The notes under the pieces: model-generated
The model's database searches: none
Seen by the model: only the letters and a program-made list of their open reading frames with translations
Told to the model about the DNA's origin: nothing
Source: Streptococcus oralis
GTDB lineage: Bacteria; Bacillota; Bacilli; Lactobacillales; Streptococcaceae
NCBI RefSeq assembly: GCF_019929345.1
Contig: NZ_JAHZPJ010000004.1
Span: 1-64,000, forward strand
Direction: 5' to 3'
DNA length: 64,000 nucleotides
In this document: positions 1 through 12,166 of the stretch, in pieces
Layout: each line of letters begins with the position of its first letter
Position numbering within the stretch: position 1 is the stretch's first letter
Position numbers and translations under genes: made by a program

Positions 1-80
1 AACTTCAATATACCACAAAGTTTGACTGAATTCAAGTTTTTTGCGCATCTTTTTTTGTTTTGTTTGATTTTTAGCTCGTT

Positions 81-262
81 TATACTCTAATACTAAATTA
101 GAAACAACTAATAACCTCATCAAACGAGATGTCTTTGGATTTCGAACTTTGAAAACTTTAAGAAACAAATTTTCATTGCTCTAAATATTAAAATGGAGAA
201 AACAGCGATTGTCCTCTCCAGATATCAAGTTTCTTCTCATCCCACTACAGTTGACAAAGAGG
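81..262 (+). mobile_element. Decayed 3' end of an ISL3-family (IS1167-like) insertion sequence
   Basis: The plus strand encodes YSNTKLETTNNLIKRDVFGF, which matches the conserved C-terminus of IS1167-type transposases and the better preserved copy at 60.3 kb. Compared with that copy, one A is missing near position 144, which shifts the frame and brings an early stop. The terminal inverted repeat CCCACTACAGTTGACAAAGA is visible at 241-260. Only the right end is recognisable; the sequence at 1-80 shows no clear continuation. The remnant stops about 10 bp short of the stop codon of the minus-strand TPR gene. Confidence 0.75.
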
Positions 263-271
263 TGGATATTT

Positions 272-1501
272 TTAAAGTGTTTCTAAGAGTTCTTGCATCT
301 GAACATCATCTGGAACGATTTTTAAATAAGCTTCAGCTTGCACTTTGGCTTCTTCAAAATATCCCAATTCACGTAAGAGATAGCTATACTGCTCCAGAAA
401 CTCGGGATTGTCCTTGAGGTCAGACGATAGTTCCTGATAGAGCTCATATGCCTTATCTAAATCCTCAATTTCCTGATAAGAACGGGCAATCATCCACTTG
501 GTCAAGAGATTTTCAGGTTCTTGAATTTGGAGAGCGATAATGTCCTCAAACCGCTCTTGTTCCATATAAATGGTTGCAAGGCGAAGGAATATTTCTTCTG
601 TATCCTCTGCATCCTCTTTTGCAGTAAGAAGAAACTGCTCAGCACCACTAGGATCATGTAATTCATACGAAAACTGAGAAGCAGCTAGTAAGAGCCGAGT
701 TTCAAATGGATTTTTCTCCAAACCTTGTTTAGCGATACGGAGAGCTTCTTCTATCTGATGTTCCTTGTGCAAGGCTTGACTATAACCATACTCATATCCT
801 TCAAAATCTGGTGAAATGGTATCAATCTGCTTAAAGTAAAGAACAGATTTTTGATACTCTTCTTGGTCAAAGTAAAGACTAGCCAGTTCAAAAGCAGTTT
901 GGTCGTCGTATTCTAATTCTAAGGCTTTTTCTAAGAATTCAGTTGCAGCTTCAAACTGGCCTAACTGAGCATAAGCGTAGCCAATTCGCTGATAGGTTGA
1001 GACACCTGTTTGCTCATAGATGGAGCGATTGTCTAATTGGGCATAGCCCTGAATCGCTTCCTGATAATTCCCTAACTCGCTATCCAACTCAGCCAAACCA
1101 AAAACTAATAAGGGATCATCTGAGTAGTTTAAGGCTTCCAGTAACTTTTCACGCGCTACATCTGTCAATCCCTCCAACTGATAGAGGTCTGCCTTCAAGG
1201 CCAAGGCCGATACATACCAGTCACTTTCAGGTGTGATTTCCTCAAGGTAAGCAAAGGCTTCCTCAACATTGCCATCCTCGCTAGCAATGCTGGCTAAGTT
1301 CAGATTCACTTCTGGAAATTCTGTAACGATATGTTGGTAAATTTCTTTAGCTTGAGGATAAAAGCCAATTCCCTCTAGATAGCTTGCTAGTTCGTAAAGA
1401 ACTTCACTTGAATCTGTTTCGAGAGCTTTGTGAAAATACTGATCCGCTTTGGTTAAATCCTGTTCATCCAAAGCCTGAAGCATGCGTTGACTATTGTTCA
1501 C
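272..1501 (-). CDS. Tetratricopeptide repeat protein
   Basis: A 409-aa soluble protein made almost wholly of TPR-like helical pairs, with repeats such as AEFLEKALELEY and KSVLYFKQIDTISP; it is very acidic. TPR arrays are protein-interaction scaffolds, and the partner cannot be named from sequence. The start is GTG at 1501, because GGGGAGG lies 9 nt upstream and this start overlaps the end of the upstream permease gene by 11 nt. A longer reading frame to 1627 runs inside the permease gene and has no ribosome site. It is co-transcribed with the AI-2E-family permease. No signal peptide or membrane segment is seen, so it is probably cytoplasmic. Confidence 0.85.
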   Translation of the reverse strand: MNNSQRMLQALDEQDLTKADQYFHKALETDSSEVLYELASYLEGIGFYPQAKEIYQHIVTEFPEVNLNLASIASEDGNVEEAFAYLEEITPESDWYVSALALKADLYQLEGLTDVAREKLLEALNYSDDPLLVFGLAELDSELGNYQEAIQGYAQLDNRSIYEQTGVSTYQRIGYAYAQLGQFEAATEFLEKALELEYDDQTAFELASLYFDQEEYQKSVLYFKQIDTISPDFEGYEYGYSQALHKEHQIEEALRIAKQGLEKNPFETRLLLAASQFSYELHDPSGAEQFLLTAKEDAEDTEEIFLRLATIYMEQERFEDIIALQIQEPENLLTKWMIARSYQEIEDLDKAYELYQELSSDLKDNPEFLEQYSYLLRELGYFEEAKVQAEAYLKIVPDDVQMQELLETL

Positions 1502-2657
1502 TCTTGATTTCCTCCCCTTCTTCTTCATACAGACCGCTGACTTTTTTATACCAGTTAAAGATAGCTGAGATAACGACCTTGGCAGAGGCATAGACCGGAA
1601 TTCCCAGCAAGACTCCCCAAATACCAAACATAGATCCTGAAGTTAGGAGAACAAAGAGAACATTGATTGGATGGATGTTTAGCTGACTACCTAAAATAAG
1701 TGGGGAAACAAAGCGACCTTCAATCGTTTGTTCAACAATAAAGACAATAATCACTTTCAAAAGCATGACAGGGCCCGCTATTAAGCCCAAAACCAAAGCA
1801 GGCAACATCGCTAGAAAACTACCCAGGTAAGGTACTAGATTGAGGATACCAGCCGTAATGCCAAGAGTTACAGCATATCTGAGACCAATAATCTTAAAGA
1901 AGATAATAAACATAATTGCCACGATAATAGCAACTGTAACCTGCCCTCTAACGTAGTTTGACAACTGTTTATTAACATCTGACAGGACTTCCCCAACAGG
2001 TTCTTTTAACTTCGTTGGAATAAACTTGGTCAAATAATCTCGTAAACCTTTTCCATCACGTAACAGATAAAAGAGCATAAAAGGTACGATAATGACCGCT
2101 ACAATAATCTGAGAAACACTACTGATAAAAGCGCTGACCCAGTTAACTGCTTGAGAAGAGATTTTGCTGGCCCACATGGTCGCCTCAGTAGAGATATTGG
2201 CAAGGACCTGCTCCAACTGCGGTCTAAAGTCATCTGGCAAGCGTTTGGTTACAAGGTCATTGATCACCTTATCAGCATCCTTAAGATAAGTTGGTACATT
2301 CTTTGCAAAATTTAAGACTTGGCGTTGGAGATTTGGAATAGCGACTGCCAGCCCCCAAATAATAAAGAGTCCAATTATAACAAAGAGAATACTGATGGCA
2401 AGTATACGATTGATCTTGTGTTTCTCCATCCAGTCAACGATCGGATTAAGGAGGTAATAAAGTAAACCAGATAAAATAACTGGTAACATGACAACCCCTA
2501 AAAAATCCAAAACGGGTAAAAAGATAAAACTAATCTTACTTAGAATAAAAATATTTAGCCCCAGTAACAAGGTTACTAAAAATACAGTGATGGCTTTATT
2601 ATCTAAAAACCACTTAAAAAACCAAGATAGGCTAAAATGTTTCTCTTTATGTTCCAT
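1491..2657 (-). CDS. AI-2E family transporter (PerM-type permease)
   Basis: A 388-aa integral membrane protein with about eight hydrophobic segments. It shows the family layout: two N-terminal helices (residues 18-60), a further helix near 75-100, a long soluble stretch (about 105-190), then a C-terminal membrane block with a conserved NLVPYLGSFLA segment near 275. The family (YdiK/PerM/TqsA) includes proteins linked to autoinducer-2 export and Na+/H+ antiport, but most members have no proven substrate, so the name is a family label. It heads a two-gene unit with the TPR gene. TATAAT in minus orientation lies about 30 nt upstream and AAAGGATG serves as ribosome site. A paralogue occurs at 23.1 kb. 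Confidence 0.9.
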   Translation of the reverse strand: MEHKEKHFSLSWFFKWFLDNKAITVFLVTLLLGLNIFILSKISFIFLPVLDFLGVVMLPVILSGLLYYLLNPIVDWMEKHKINRILAISILFVIIGLFIIWGLAVAIPNLQRQVLNFAKNVPTYLKDADKVINDLVTKRLPDDFRPQLEQVLANISTEATMWASKISSQAVNWVSAFISSVSQIIVAVIIVPFMLFYLLRDGKGLRDYLTKFIPTKLKEPVGEVLSDVNKQLSNYVRGQVTVAIIVAIMFIIFFKIIGLRYAVTLGITAGILNLVPYLGSFLAMLPALVLGLIAGPVMLLKVIIVFIVEQTIEGRFVSPLILGSQLNIHPINVLFVLLTSGSMFGIWGVLLGIPVYASAKVVISAIFNWYKKVSGLYEEEGEEIKSEQ

Positions 2658-2764
2658 AAATACATCCTTTCTGTCGTTCTCTCATTATACCATTTTTAGA
2701 CTAAAATAACTCTTTTTTAAAGTGCTTACATAAAGAAGCCTGATGCATCTTGTCTATTATTTTG

Positions 2765-2773
2765 TGGTATAAT
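2765..2773 (+). promoter_or_regulatory. Extended -10 promoter of the lactonase gene
   Basis: TGGTATAAT is an extended -10 element about 28 nt before the start codon. No good -35 is found at 17 nt, which is usual for extended -10 promoters. Confidence 0.6.
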
Positions 2774-2801
2774 AAATTTATCATTATTAAGAGGTATGGA
2801 C

Positions 2802-3815
2802 ATGAAAGAAACTGTTTATTTTGGAACTTACACTCGTCGCTTATCTAAAGGGATTTACAAGGCAGATTTTGATACAGAAACAGGTCAGCTTGCAAATCTT
2901 GAACTCTTTGCTACTGAACCAAGTCCGACCTACCTTGCTTTTGACCAACAGCAACACTTATACACTGTAGGGAGCCAGGATGGCTTAGGTGGTATCGCTG
3001 CTTACAAGACAGATGGCGCTTTGCTAAATCATGTGGTTGAAGAAGGCGCTCCCCATTGTTATGTGGCAGTGGATGAAAAGCGTAGTCTCGTTTACGGGTC
3101 CAACTATCATAAAGGTCAAGTTCTGGTTTATAAACGTCAAACGGATGGTAGCCTCATCCAAACAGATCTAGATCAGCATAGTGGACACGGTCCTCATGAA
3201 AACCAAACTTCCCCTCATGTACACTTTACAGACCTAACACCTGATCAGTATCTCGTCACATGTGACCTCGGTACGGACGAGGTGACGACCTATGATGTCA
3301 GCCCAGAAGGAAAACTAAGTAAACTCTCCACCTATCACAGCCAAGCTGGAGCAGGTGCTCGCCACATCGTTTTCCACCACCACTATAAGATTGCCTATCT
3401 CATCTGCGAACTTAATAGCACGATAGAGGTCTTGATTTATGATGGTGTTGGTGAATTTGAACGCATGCAAGTCATTTCAACCTTACCAGATGGATACGAG
3501 GATTTCAATGCTACTGCTGCCATTCGTCTCTCAAAAGATGGCAAATACCTCTATGCATCCAACCGAGGTCATGATTCTATTGCAGTGTATACAATCCTCG
3601 CTGATGGCAGTCTGGAATTATTAGAAATTGTACCAAGTCACGGAAAAAATCCACGTGATTTCGACCTGACTCCTGATCAAGAGTTTCTCATTGCTGTTCA
3701 TCAAGATTCTGATAACGCAACCGTCTTTAAGCGTAATCCTGAAAGTGGCCGTCTTGCAGAGCTTTCTAACGACTTCTACGTTCCTGAAGCAGTTTGCATC
3801 AACCTCCCACATTAA
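2802..3815 (+). CDS. Lactonase family beta-propeller protein (6-phosphogluconolactonase-like)
   Basis: A 337-aa protein of the YkgB/Pgl seven-bladed propeller lactonase family (not the sugar-isomerase-like Pgl). It starts with the typical YFGTYTRR segment and has repeated blade motifs with GxxPRDFDL and ASNRGHDSIAVY near the C-terminus, as in family members. Characterised relatives hydrolyse 6-phosphogluconolactone in the pentose phosphate pathway; this activity is inferred. No signal peptide is present, so it is cytoplasmic. Two in-frame ATGs occur at 2796 and 2802. The second is preferred because AAGAGG ends only 1 nt before the first and 7 nt before the second. It is a single gene, convergent with the atp operon. 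Confidence 0.88.
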   Translation: MKETVYFGTYTRRLSKGIYKADFDTETGQLANLELFATEPSPTYLAFDQQQHLYTVGSQDGLGGIAAYKTDGALLNHVVEEGAPHCYVAVDEKRSLVYGSNYHKGQVLVYKRQTDGSLIQTDLDQHSGHGPHENQTSPHVHFTDLTPDQYLVTCDLGTDEVTTYDVSPEGKLSKLSTYHSQAGAGARHIVFHHHYKIAYLICELNSTIEVLIYDGVGEFERMQVISTLPDGYEDFNATAAIRLSKDGKYLYASNRGHDSIAVYTILADGSLELLEIVPSHGKNPRDFDLTPDQEFLIAVHQDSDNATVFKRNPESGRLAELSNDFYVPEAVCINLPH

Positions 3816-3818
3816 AAA

Positions 3819-3843
3819 AATGAACTTGAGTTTCAAGTTCATT
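3819..3843. terminator. Bidirectional terminator between lactonase gene and atpC
   Basis: A perfect 11-bp stem, AATGAACTTGA/TCAAGTTCATT, with a 3-nt loop. It is flanked by an A run on the left and a T run on the right, so it can end transcription in both directions. Confidence 0.9.
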
Positions 3844-3849
3844 TTTTGA

Positions 3850-4269
3850 TTATAGTTTATTTCCGACATTGATACGGTTAATGGCACGTTGAAGAGCAAT
3901 CTTAGCGCGTCGTTCCTGGTCAATCAAATGCTTGTCTTGAGCTTCTTCGATTTCACGTTCAGCGCGAAGTTTCGCACGTTCTGCACGACTGATATCGATA
4001 TCACGAGCGCGTTCTGCTGAGTCTGCTACGATGGTAATGATGTCATTGGCAATCTCGATAATCCCTCCGTTCACTGCAATCCAGTTCACATGAGTATCAT
4101 CATCGATTCGTTTTACCTTTACTTCATCAACCGCTAAAACCGCAATCATATTTTCATGTCGTGGCAAGATCCCCATCTCACCATCCAGAGTTCGTACCGA
4201 TACAAAGCTGGCATGGTGATCATAGACGAGGCCATCTGGTGTCACGATCTGGACAGTTAAATGAGCCAT
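3850..4269 (-). CDS. atpC: F1Fo ATP synthase epsilon subunit
   Basis: 139 aa. An N-terminal beta-sandwich (about 1-85, with [13 protein letters not shown]) is followed by a C-terminal helical hairpin (about 90-135) rich in Ala, Arg and Glu. This subunit belongs to the rotating stalk and inhibits hydrolysis. In streptococci the enzyme mainly pumps protons out at the expense of ATP to keep cytoplasmic pH. It is the last gene of the operon, 10 nt downstream of atpD, and is followed directly by the shared terminator. The length is normal for the family. Confidence 0.97.
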   Translation of the reverse strand: MAHLTVQIVTPDGLVYDHHASFVSVRTLDGEMGILPRHENMIAVLAVDEVKVKRIDDDTHVNWIAVNGGIIEIANDIITIVADSAERARDIDISRAERAKLRAEREIEEAQDKHLIDQERRAKIALQRAINRINVGNKL

Positions 4270-4279
4270 AGATCACCTC

Positions 4280-5695
<1,416 letters not shown>

Positions 5696-5721
5696 CTATT
5701 CTATATAAGATACTGTCGGTT

Positions 5722-5736
5722 CCTAGTTCACCTAGG
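5722..5736 (-). other. Hairpin in the atpG-atpD intergenic spacer
   Basis: CCTAG/CTAGG with a 5-nt loop, with further partial pairing possible around it. There is no T run, so it is not an obvious terminator. It may influence mRNA stability or the stoichiometry between gamma and beta; this is inference. Confidence 0.45.
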
Positions 5737-5771
5737 GCCTAAGTTCATTTTGATACGTACAGGGTAGAGCC

Positions 5772-6650
5772 TTATTCTAAGGCACTAGCCCCCGCTACGA
5801 TTTCTGTAATTTCTTGTGTAATCGCCGCCTGTCTGGCACGGTTATACTGGATTGTCAAATCATTGATGACCTTCTTGGCATTATCAGTCGCCGTTTGCAT
5901 GGCTGTCATACCTGCAGCATTTTCAGCTGTCTTGGCATCGATGATAGCTCCGTATATCATACTTTCTGCAAACTGAGGTAACAACTGCTCTAGAATCTCA
6001 TCACGACTCGTTTCCAACTCAAAGGTCAAGCTATACTCTTCATCCGCTTCATTTGGATCTAAGTCAACGATTGGCAGCATTTGTTCCACACGCATTTGAC
6101 TTGTGAGAGTATTGACATGATGGTTGTAGCAGACATAGAGTTCATCAAAAAGTTCGTTTTGGTACATCTCAATCGTTTTTGAAATAATTTTACGAACTTC
6201 ATCAAAACTAGGTTGATCTGCCAAACCACGTAGTTCATAGATTGGCTGAATACCACGAGCCTTAAAGAAATCAGCTCCCATACCACCGATACAGATTATC
6301 TCAAAATCTTTACCATCTGGATGGTATTCTTCTTTCAACTCCATCACAGCTTTAAGGATGGAAGCATTATAACCTCCAACCAAGCCACGGTCTGAAGTAA
6401 TAACGATATAGCCTGTTTTCTTAACTGGACGACTGATGAGCATCGGATTGGTAGAACCACTAGATCCGTTACCATGCAGAATATCCGTCAAAAGCTTACG
6501 AACTTTCTGAGCGTAAACTTGGAAGTTGCGCGCTGCTTCTTCAGAGCGACCTAACTTGGCAGCCGATACCATTTGCATGGCATTGGTGATTTGACTAGTA
6601 TTTTTTGTTGAGGCGATTTTTGTTTTAATATCATTTAGAGATACTGCCAT
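5772..6650 (-). CDS. atpG: F1Fo ATP synthase gamma subunit
   Basis: 292 aa, the normal length. Conserved N-terminal helix ([20 protein letters not shown]) and C-terminal helix (ending [20 protein letters not shown]) form the central rotating coiled coil, with a Rossmann-like middle domain that includes [11 protein letters not shown] near residue 85. It couples proton flow through the c-ring to catalysis in the beta subunits. It lies 15 nt downstream of atpA. The 85-nt gap to atpD is noted separately. Confidence 0.97.
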   Translation of the reverse strand: MAVSLNDIKTKIASTKNTSQITNAMQMVSAAKLGRSEEAARNFQVYAQKVRKLLTDILHGNGSSGSTNPMLISRPVKKTGYIVITSDRGLVGGYNASILKAVMELKEEYHPDGKDFEIICIGGMGADFFKARGIQPIYELRGLADQPSFDEVRKIISKTIEMYQNELFDELYVCYNHHVNTLTSQMRVEQMLPIVDLDPNEADEEYSLTFELETSRDEILEQLLPQFAESMIYGAIIDAKTAENAAGMTAMQTATDNAKKVINDLTIQYNRARQAAITQEITEIVAGASALE

Positions 6651-6665
6651 CTGACACCTCTATTC

Positions 6666-8721
<2,056 letters not shown>

Positions 8722-8722
<1 letters not shown>

Positions 8723-9216
8723 TAGGCTTCTCCTAGCTGATCGATATACTGATCAATGAGTTCCTTATGAGCATGACTGTCAAGGTTTTTTGAGATGATT
8801 TTACCAGCGAGGCTAATTGTCAAATCTGCCACCTCGCCCTTAACACTTTGCAAAGCTTCAGCTTTATTCTGAGCAATTTCTTGATTCGCCTTCTCTTTTA
8901 AGCGACCTGCTTCTACTTTAGCATCTGCCAGAATATCTGCTTTACTCTTCTCTGCAGTCTCTTTAGCATTTTCAATGATTGTTTTGGCTTCGTTGCGACT
9001 ACCAGCCAATTCATCTTCACGTTTTTGGGCAAGAGTTTCTGCTTTTTGACGAGCTTGTTCAGCTCCATCAATATCAGCAGCAATTTTATTTGCCCTTTCT
9101 TCGAAGACACTTGTCAAGTTTGACCACGCATATTTCTTAACTAAGACAATCAAAAGGATAAAAGAGCCAGCGATTAAAATAAAGTTACCAATTAATTCAC
9201 CTACTGTTACGTGCAT
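8722..9216 (-). CDS. atpF: F1Fo ATP synthase b subunit
   Basis: 164 aa. One N-terminal membrane helix (about residues 7-28) is followed by a long charged helix rich in Ala, Glu and Lys (about 35-160). This is the architecture of the peripheral stalk dimer that holds F1 against rotation. It is preceded by atpB (13-nt gap) and overlaps atpH by one base. Confidence 0.97.
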
Positions 9217-9229
9217 CTGTTACTCCTTT

Positions 9230-9946
9230 CTACTCTTCTCCATCATTTATCTTATTTCCTAAGTACATAGAAGACAACATGGTAAACACATAGGCTTGGA
9301 TGCAGGAAATAAAGACAGAAAAGGCTGTCCAAGCCAAGTTAGCACCAAAAGCAACTGGATACCAATATAGAGCTTGATGAGATAGAGTGATTAGCAAACT
9401 AGCCATCACTTCTCCAGCAAAGATATTTCCGAACACCCGCAAGGCAAGTGATAAAAAGTTGGTAAACTCTTCTAAGATATTCATGGGAGTCATAAAGCCA
9501 GGTGTGATATAAGCTTTTAGATATTTTTTAATACCACGTCGACGAATTCCTTCTATATGGGTCATCAGGATAATTCCAAATGACAAGGCCAAGTCAAACT
9601 GGAGATTTGCAGTTGGCGATGTCCAAAGGTTTGTCCCATCTGTAGTTTGAAGTTTCGCCATCAAACCGAGGTTATTTGCTAGTACCATAAATAGAAATAG
9701 ACAAAGGAAAAAGAGCGAGTAGTCTTTCATGTAGCTTTTACCAATGTTAGGTTCTGTAAATCCAATAACGAAGTCATAGAAATACTCAAGTACATTTTGC
9801 TTTCCTTTGGGTTTCAAAGTCATATTGCGACTTGCCCAATAGATAAAGCCAAAAACAACTCCCACAATCAACAAGGTCATGGCTAACATGGTTAAATCAA
9901 AGGTAACAGGACCAATATTGATGGTTGGATTGATACTTTCTTCCAT
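9230..9946 (-). CDS. atpB: F1Fo ATP synthase a subunit
   Basis: 238 aa with five to six membrane helices. The essential proton-channel arginine is Arg170 in LALRVFGN. Trp206, a position at which pneumococcal optochin-resistance changes are known, has the wild-type residue. The subunit forms the two proton half-channels against the c-ring. It lies 34 nt downstream of atpE. Confidence 0.97.
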   Translation of the reverse strand: MEESINPTINIGPVTFDLTMLAMTLLIVGVVFGFIYWASRNMTLKPKGKQNVLEYFYDFVIGFTEPNIGKSYMKDYSLFFLCLFLFMVLANNLGLMAKLQTTDGTNLWTSPTANLQFDLALSFGIILMTHIEGIRRRGIKKYLKAYITPGFMTPMNILEEFTNFLSLALRVFGNIFAGEVMASLLITLSHQALYWYPVAFGANLAWTAFSVFISCIQAYVFTMLSSMYLGNKINDGEE

Positions 9947-9980
9947 CTAAAATCCTCCCTTTTCCATTTTATACTTCTCT

Positions 9981-10181
9981 TTATTTGATGATAAATGAAA
10001 AGACGAGGGTAACCAAGAACGTTCCTTCGATAAAGGCAATCCCCATAATCATTAAGCTACGTAATTGTGGGATGATGTCTGGTTGGCGAGCTGCTGATTT
10101 GAACAAACCGTTCATCAACATACCTTCTGCAAGAGATACACCCATACAGGCAAGACAAAGACCGAAAAATGTTAAATTCAT
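9981..10181 (-). CDS. atpE: F1Fo ATP synthase c subunit
   Basis: 66 aa, two membrane helices joined by a polar loop containing ARQPD. The proton-carrying carboxylate is Glu52 (AFIEGTF). Positions linked to optochin susceptibility in the pneumococcus (Gly20, Met23, Ala49) carry the susceptible-type residues. First gene of the operon; AAAGGAGA is a strong ribosome site, and the promoter lies about 35 nt further upstream. Confidence 0.97.
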   Translation of the reverse strand: MNLTFFGLCLACMGVSLAEGMLMNGLFKSAARQPDIIPQLRSLMIMGIAFIEGTFLVTLVFSFIIK

Positions 10182-10216
10182 GATGAATTCTCCTTTTATT
10201 TAAAATTTACTTACTT

Positions 10217-10245
10217 AGTTTAGTCCTAAAATTTTGATTTGTCAA
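10217..10245 (-). promoter_or_regulatory. Promoter of the atp operon
   Basis: On the minus strand TTGACA (10245-10240) and TAAACT (10222-10217) are separated by exactly 17 nt, about 35 nt before the atpE start. A sigma-A type promoter. In pneumococci atp transcription rises at low pH; no specific acid-response site could be recognised here. Confidence 0.8.
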
Positions 10246-10382
10246 CTTTTTACTCACGTTGAAAGCGTTTCAGATAATTTATTTCTATTTTTGCCATTTT
10301 TATCCTATTATATAGAAAAATTTCTCATTTTAGAGCGAGTGTTTTTCCACTTTCACTCTGTTTTCTGAAACAAATTGAAAAA

Positions 10383-10403
10383 ATCCAAGTTTGAAACTTG
10401 GAT
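10383..10403 (-). terminator. Terminator of the CHY zinc finger/U32 operon
   Basis: ATCCAAGTTT/AAACTTGGAT hairpin, followed on the minus strand by a run of T. It begins 10 nt after the stop of the zinc finger gene. Confidence 0.8.
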
Positions 10404-10412
10404 GAATTCATT

Positions 10413-10724
10413 TTATTTAAAATAATAGGAATAGTGTTTTTTGCAACCTGGATTAAATGGAGCACTACAGTAAGGACAAGCTATCTGTTTTTGATATTCT
10501 TGAAACGTCATTGTCCTCTTACAAGCCCCACATAAAATCGGTTGATCATCTGTAAGCACCAAGGGATAGAGCGAAAATACATGCGTTTCTATAGTATTAT
10601 GACACTGATAGCAAGCATAGTATTTCTTACACTCATAACACTGAAGGGAAATAATATCCTTTTCACCATGATAGTGAACACATCTGCTTTCATCATCAAC
10701 TAACAAACCTTGTGCTTGATTCAT
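10413..10724 (-). CDS. CHY-type zinc finger protein
   Basis: 103 aa with a dense set of metal ligands: Cys15, His17, His19, Cys29, Cys32, Cys38, Cys41, His42, His48, Cys65, Cys68, Cys83, Cys86, Cys94 and His97. The order matches the CHY zinc finger domain (CxHxH...CxxC...CxxCH), known in plant and fungal ubiquitin ligases and as small stand-alone bacterial proteins of unknown role. It lies 14 nt downstream of the U32 peptidase-family gene, so the two form an operon. No membrane segment. The function is not known. Confidence 0.85.
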   Translation of the reverse strand: MNQAQGLLVDDESRCVHYHGEKDIISLQCYECKKYYACYQCHNTIETHVFSLYPLVLTDDQPILCGACKRTMTFQEYQKQIACPYCSAPFNPGCKKHYSYYFK

Positions 10725-10738
10725 TCACTTTTCCTTAT

Positions 10739-12025
10739 CTAGGCACGAACTGTGACGCTTGTCCCGTCTTCCTTATAGAGATTGATAAGACCTTCCTTGA
10801 GAGCGCGGACCATATCCCCAGCTTGAACAGGTTGTGGAACCTTGATGGTCAAGAGTTCCATTGGATTTGGAGCACGGTCGATTTTATTTCCTTTAGAATC
10901 ATGAAGATCTTCGATATAAGTCTCAAAATGACGGAAACCTGGTCCGTAGAACTCAACTTGATCGCCTTCGTTGATAACGTTTCGTTGACGAATAGTTGCC
11001 GTTTGGGTCGCATCATCATAAGAAACGACTTCAGCGACAAACTTGTATTCAGGAATTTTACGACGTGCACCAAACAACTGTTCATTTTCTGTAGGTGTAC
11101 CATAGTAGAAACCTGTTGCCAATTCACGCTGGGCAACCTTCCACATCTCGTCCACCAAGTCTTGCTTGATAGCTTCAAACTTCTCAGGACTTTCAAGATA
11201 TGCATCCACAGCCGCCTTGTAACAGTTAGTCACCGTTGAAACGTAGTGAATAGATTTCATACGTCCTTCAATCTTGAGACTGTCTACACCGTTTTCGATC
11301 ATATCTGGAATATGATCAATCATAGACATGTCAACGGCTGACATTGAAAATTCTTCTGGAATTTCACCCTTAAGACTCTTGCGTTCTTGACCAAAGGGCA
11401 TATCGTAAAGATCGTATTTCCAACGGCAAGACTGAGAGCAACCACCACGGTTGGCATCACGCATACTCATGTGGTTTGATAGCGTACAGCGACCTGAATA
11501 AGAAATACACATAGCTCCATGGACAAAGGCCTCAATCTCAACATCAGTACGTTTGCGAATCTCTGCCAATTCTTCCATTGATACTTCACGGGCCAAAACC
11601 ACACGAGTTAGACCAAGTTCTTTCCAGAACTCAAGAGTTTCATAGTTAGTCGCACTGGCTTGGGTTGAAAGGTGGATTTCAAGACCTGGTGCTTCTGTTG
11701 CTGCAATCATGATCAAGGCTGGGTCTGATACGATGACTGCGGCAATCCCAATGTCACGCAACTTACGGAACCATTCTCCAGCACCAGCTTCGTTTCCTTC
11801 GTGCATCACCATGTTAGCAGCCACATAGACCTTGGCACCGTACTTAGCAGCGAACTGCACGCCTTCTTCCATCTGTTCAAAGGTAAAGTTCCCAGCACGG
11901 CTACGAAGACCATAGGCCTGTCCACCGATGAAGACTGCGTCCGCACCATATTGAACAGCTACTTTCAGCTTCTCTAAAGTTCCTGCAGGTGATAAAACCT
12001 CAGGACGTTTTAATGTTTTTGTCAT
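10739..12025 (-). CDS. U32 family peptidase-like protein (TrhP-type)
   Basis: 428 aa. An N-terminal barrel begins with KRPEVLSPAGTLEKLKVAV and the AVFIGGQ motif. Four cysteines (Cys173, Cys180, Cys196, Cys200) occur in the pattern C-x6-C-x15-C-x3-C typical of U32 proteins that hold an iron-sulfur cluster. In E. coli and Bacillus, U32 proteins of this type (TrhP) hydroxylate U34 of tRNAs rather than acting as proteases; I favour that role but it is inferred. The start is ATG at 12025 because GGAG lies 6 nt upstream; an in-frame upstream codon at 12043 has no ribosome site. First gene of a two-gene operon. Confidence 0.9.
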   Translation of the reverse strand: MTKTLKRPEVLSPAGTLEKLKVAVQYGADAVFIGGQAYGLRSRAGNFTFEQMEEGVQFAAKYGAKVYVAANMVMHEGNEAGAGEWFRKLRDIGIAAVIVSDPALIMIAATEAPGLEIHLSTQASATNYETLEFWKELGLTRVVLAREVSMEELAEIRKRTDVEIEAFVHGAMCISYSGRCTLSNHMSMRDANRGGCSQSCRWKYDLYDMPFGQERKSLKGEIPEEFSMSAVDMSMIDHIPDMIENGVDSLKIEGRMKSIHYVSTVTNCYKAAVDAYLESPEKFEAIKQDLVDEMWKVAQRELATGFYYGTPTENEQLFGARRKIPEYKFVAEVVSYDDATQTATIRQRNVINEGDQVEFYGPGFRHFETYIEDLHDSKGNKIDRAPNPMELLTIKVPQPVQAGDMVRALKEGLINLYKEDGTSVTVRA

Positions 12026-12070
12026 GTTTTCTCCTATTTGCAATATAAAAGTTTGACGTTTTTCCTTCCC

Positions 12071-12099
12071 ATTTTATAGTAAATACTAGATAAAATCAA
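12071..12099 (-). promoter_or_regulatory. Promoter of the U32/CHY operon
   Basis: TTGATT (12099-12094) and TAAAAT (12076-12071) with 17-nt spacing on the minus strand, about 45 nt before the start codon. Confidence 0.65.
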
Positions 12100-12146
12100 G
12101 TCTAGACAGATTGTTTTGACAATTCTAATCTTTTCTAAAACAAAAA

Positions 12147-12166
12147 ACTAGCCTTTCTAGACTAGT
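12147..12166 (-). terminator. Terminator of the gntR gene, containing its stop codon
   Basis: ACTAGTC/GGCTAGT stem on the minus strand (one G-T pair) with a 6-nt loop, followed by TTTTTG. The TAG stop codon of the regulator gene (12164-12162) lies within the 5' arm. Confidence 0.75.

Noticed and set aside
10712..11239. 175-aa plus-strand ORF
   Set aside because: Shadow of the U32 gene on the opposite strand.
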